Below, piece after piece: positions 14,138-14,167 of a stretch of 14,167 nt of DNA. Below the pieces are notes generated by a model. The model saw nothing but the letters and a program-made list of their open reading frames with translations. It had not been told where the DNA came from and did no database searches. Within the stretch, counting starts at the first letter, position 1; the number at the start of each line of letters is the position of its first letter. The translations under genes and the position numbers were made by a program. The stretch comes from DTU018 sp029550685 (lineage in GTDB: Bacteria; Bacillota; Syntrophomonadia; Syntrophomonadales; Syntrophomonadaceae): positions 1-14,167 of the forward strand of contig DAONVO010000057.1 in assembly GCA_035412805.1 (NCBI GenBank), read 5' to 3'.

Positions 14138-14166
14138 ATTATTATTTTATACAGCATCGCCTGCAA
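14138..14166 (-). promoter_or_regulatory. Candidate promoter of the DUF1858 gene
   Basis: On the minus strand TTGCAG (4/6), a 17-nt spacer and AATAAT (5/6), 35 nt before the start codon. The window ends here, so anything further upstream is unseen. Confidence 0.4.
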
Positions 14167-14167
14167 A

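Noticed and set aside
13966..14166. Open frame of 66 codons on the minus strand
   Set aside because: It is out of phase with the DUF1858 frame, matches no family, lacks a ribosome site and shadows the selenoprotein gene.
1..14167. CRISPR array, integrase or transposase gene
   Set aside because: No regularly spaced repeats and no protein with such motifs were found on either strand.

Overview
The window looks like chromosomal DNA of a low-to-mid GC anaerobic Firmicute (Clostridia). A butyrate-oxidising, Syntrophomonas-like lineage fits best. This is inferred from a CoA-transferase of the 4-hydroxybutyrate/butyryl-CoA type facing an HSD17B10-like 3-hydroxyacyl-CoA dehydrogenase, strong AGGAGG-type ribosome sites with frequent TTG/GTG starts, a copper-amine-oxidase-N/GH18 secreted protein, and a probable selenoprotein. 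No rRNA, tRNA, CRISPR array, transposase or phage gene was seen.

Layout. 1-252: repeat-rich DNA without a credible gene. 253-2706 (minus): metallo-beta-lactamase-fold hydrolase and, upstream of it, a membrane-anchored metallophosphoesterase. 2840-4093 (plus): secreted GH18-type protein ending at a strong terminator. 4255-5598 (plus): acyl-CoA:acetate CoA-transferase with a promoter overlapped by a palindrome. It is separated by a shared bidirectional terminator from the convergent short-chain dehydrogenase at 5649-6413. 6753-7178 (plus): membrane-anchored thioredoxin-like protein, tail to tail with an MFS transporter (7182-8423, minus). 8656-9501 (plus): DegV fatty-acid-binding protein. 9653-10826 (plus): overlapping psd-pssA pair for phosphatidylethanolamine synthesis. 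10823-11875 (minus): GT4 glycosyltransferase. 11876-12538: a repeat island with a roughly 240-nt sequence that can fold into nested long-range helices, plus dispersed repeats. 12539-13747 (minus): clan GH-A glycoside hydrolase without signal peptide, whose last codons lie in a direct repeat. 13896-14102 (minus): a 68-codon gene.

The most notable observation is that last gene. Read normally it stops at codon 32. Read through the in-frame TGA it gives a complete DUF1858 (hybrid-cluster-protein-associated redox domain) protein in which the TGA replaces the second cysteine of the family's CLGC motif, giving CLG-U. A hairpin at the expected distance after the TGA, a good ribosome site, an upstream promoter candidate and a downstream terminator support a real selenoprotein gene rather than a broken one. 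No selenocysteine machinery lies in the window, so this needs genome-level support.

Functionally the window mixes housekeeping lipid genes (DegV, Psd, PssA), beta-oxidation genes, redox proteins (thioredoxin-like, DUF1858) and carbohydrate-active enzymes. Most are monocistronic, except psd-pssA and possibly the metallophosphoesterase/MBL pair.
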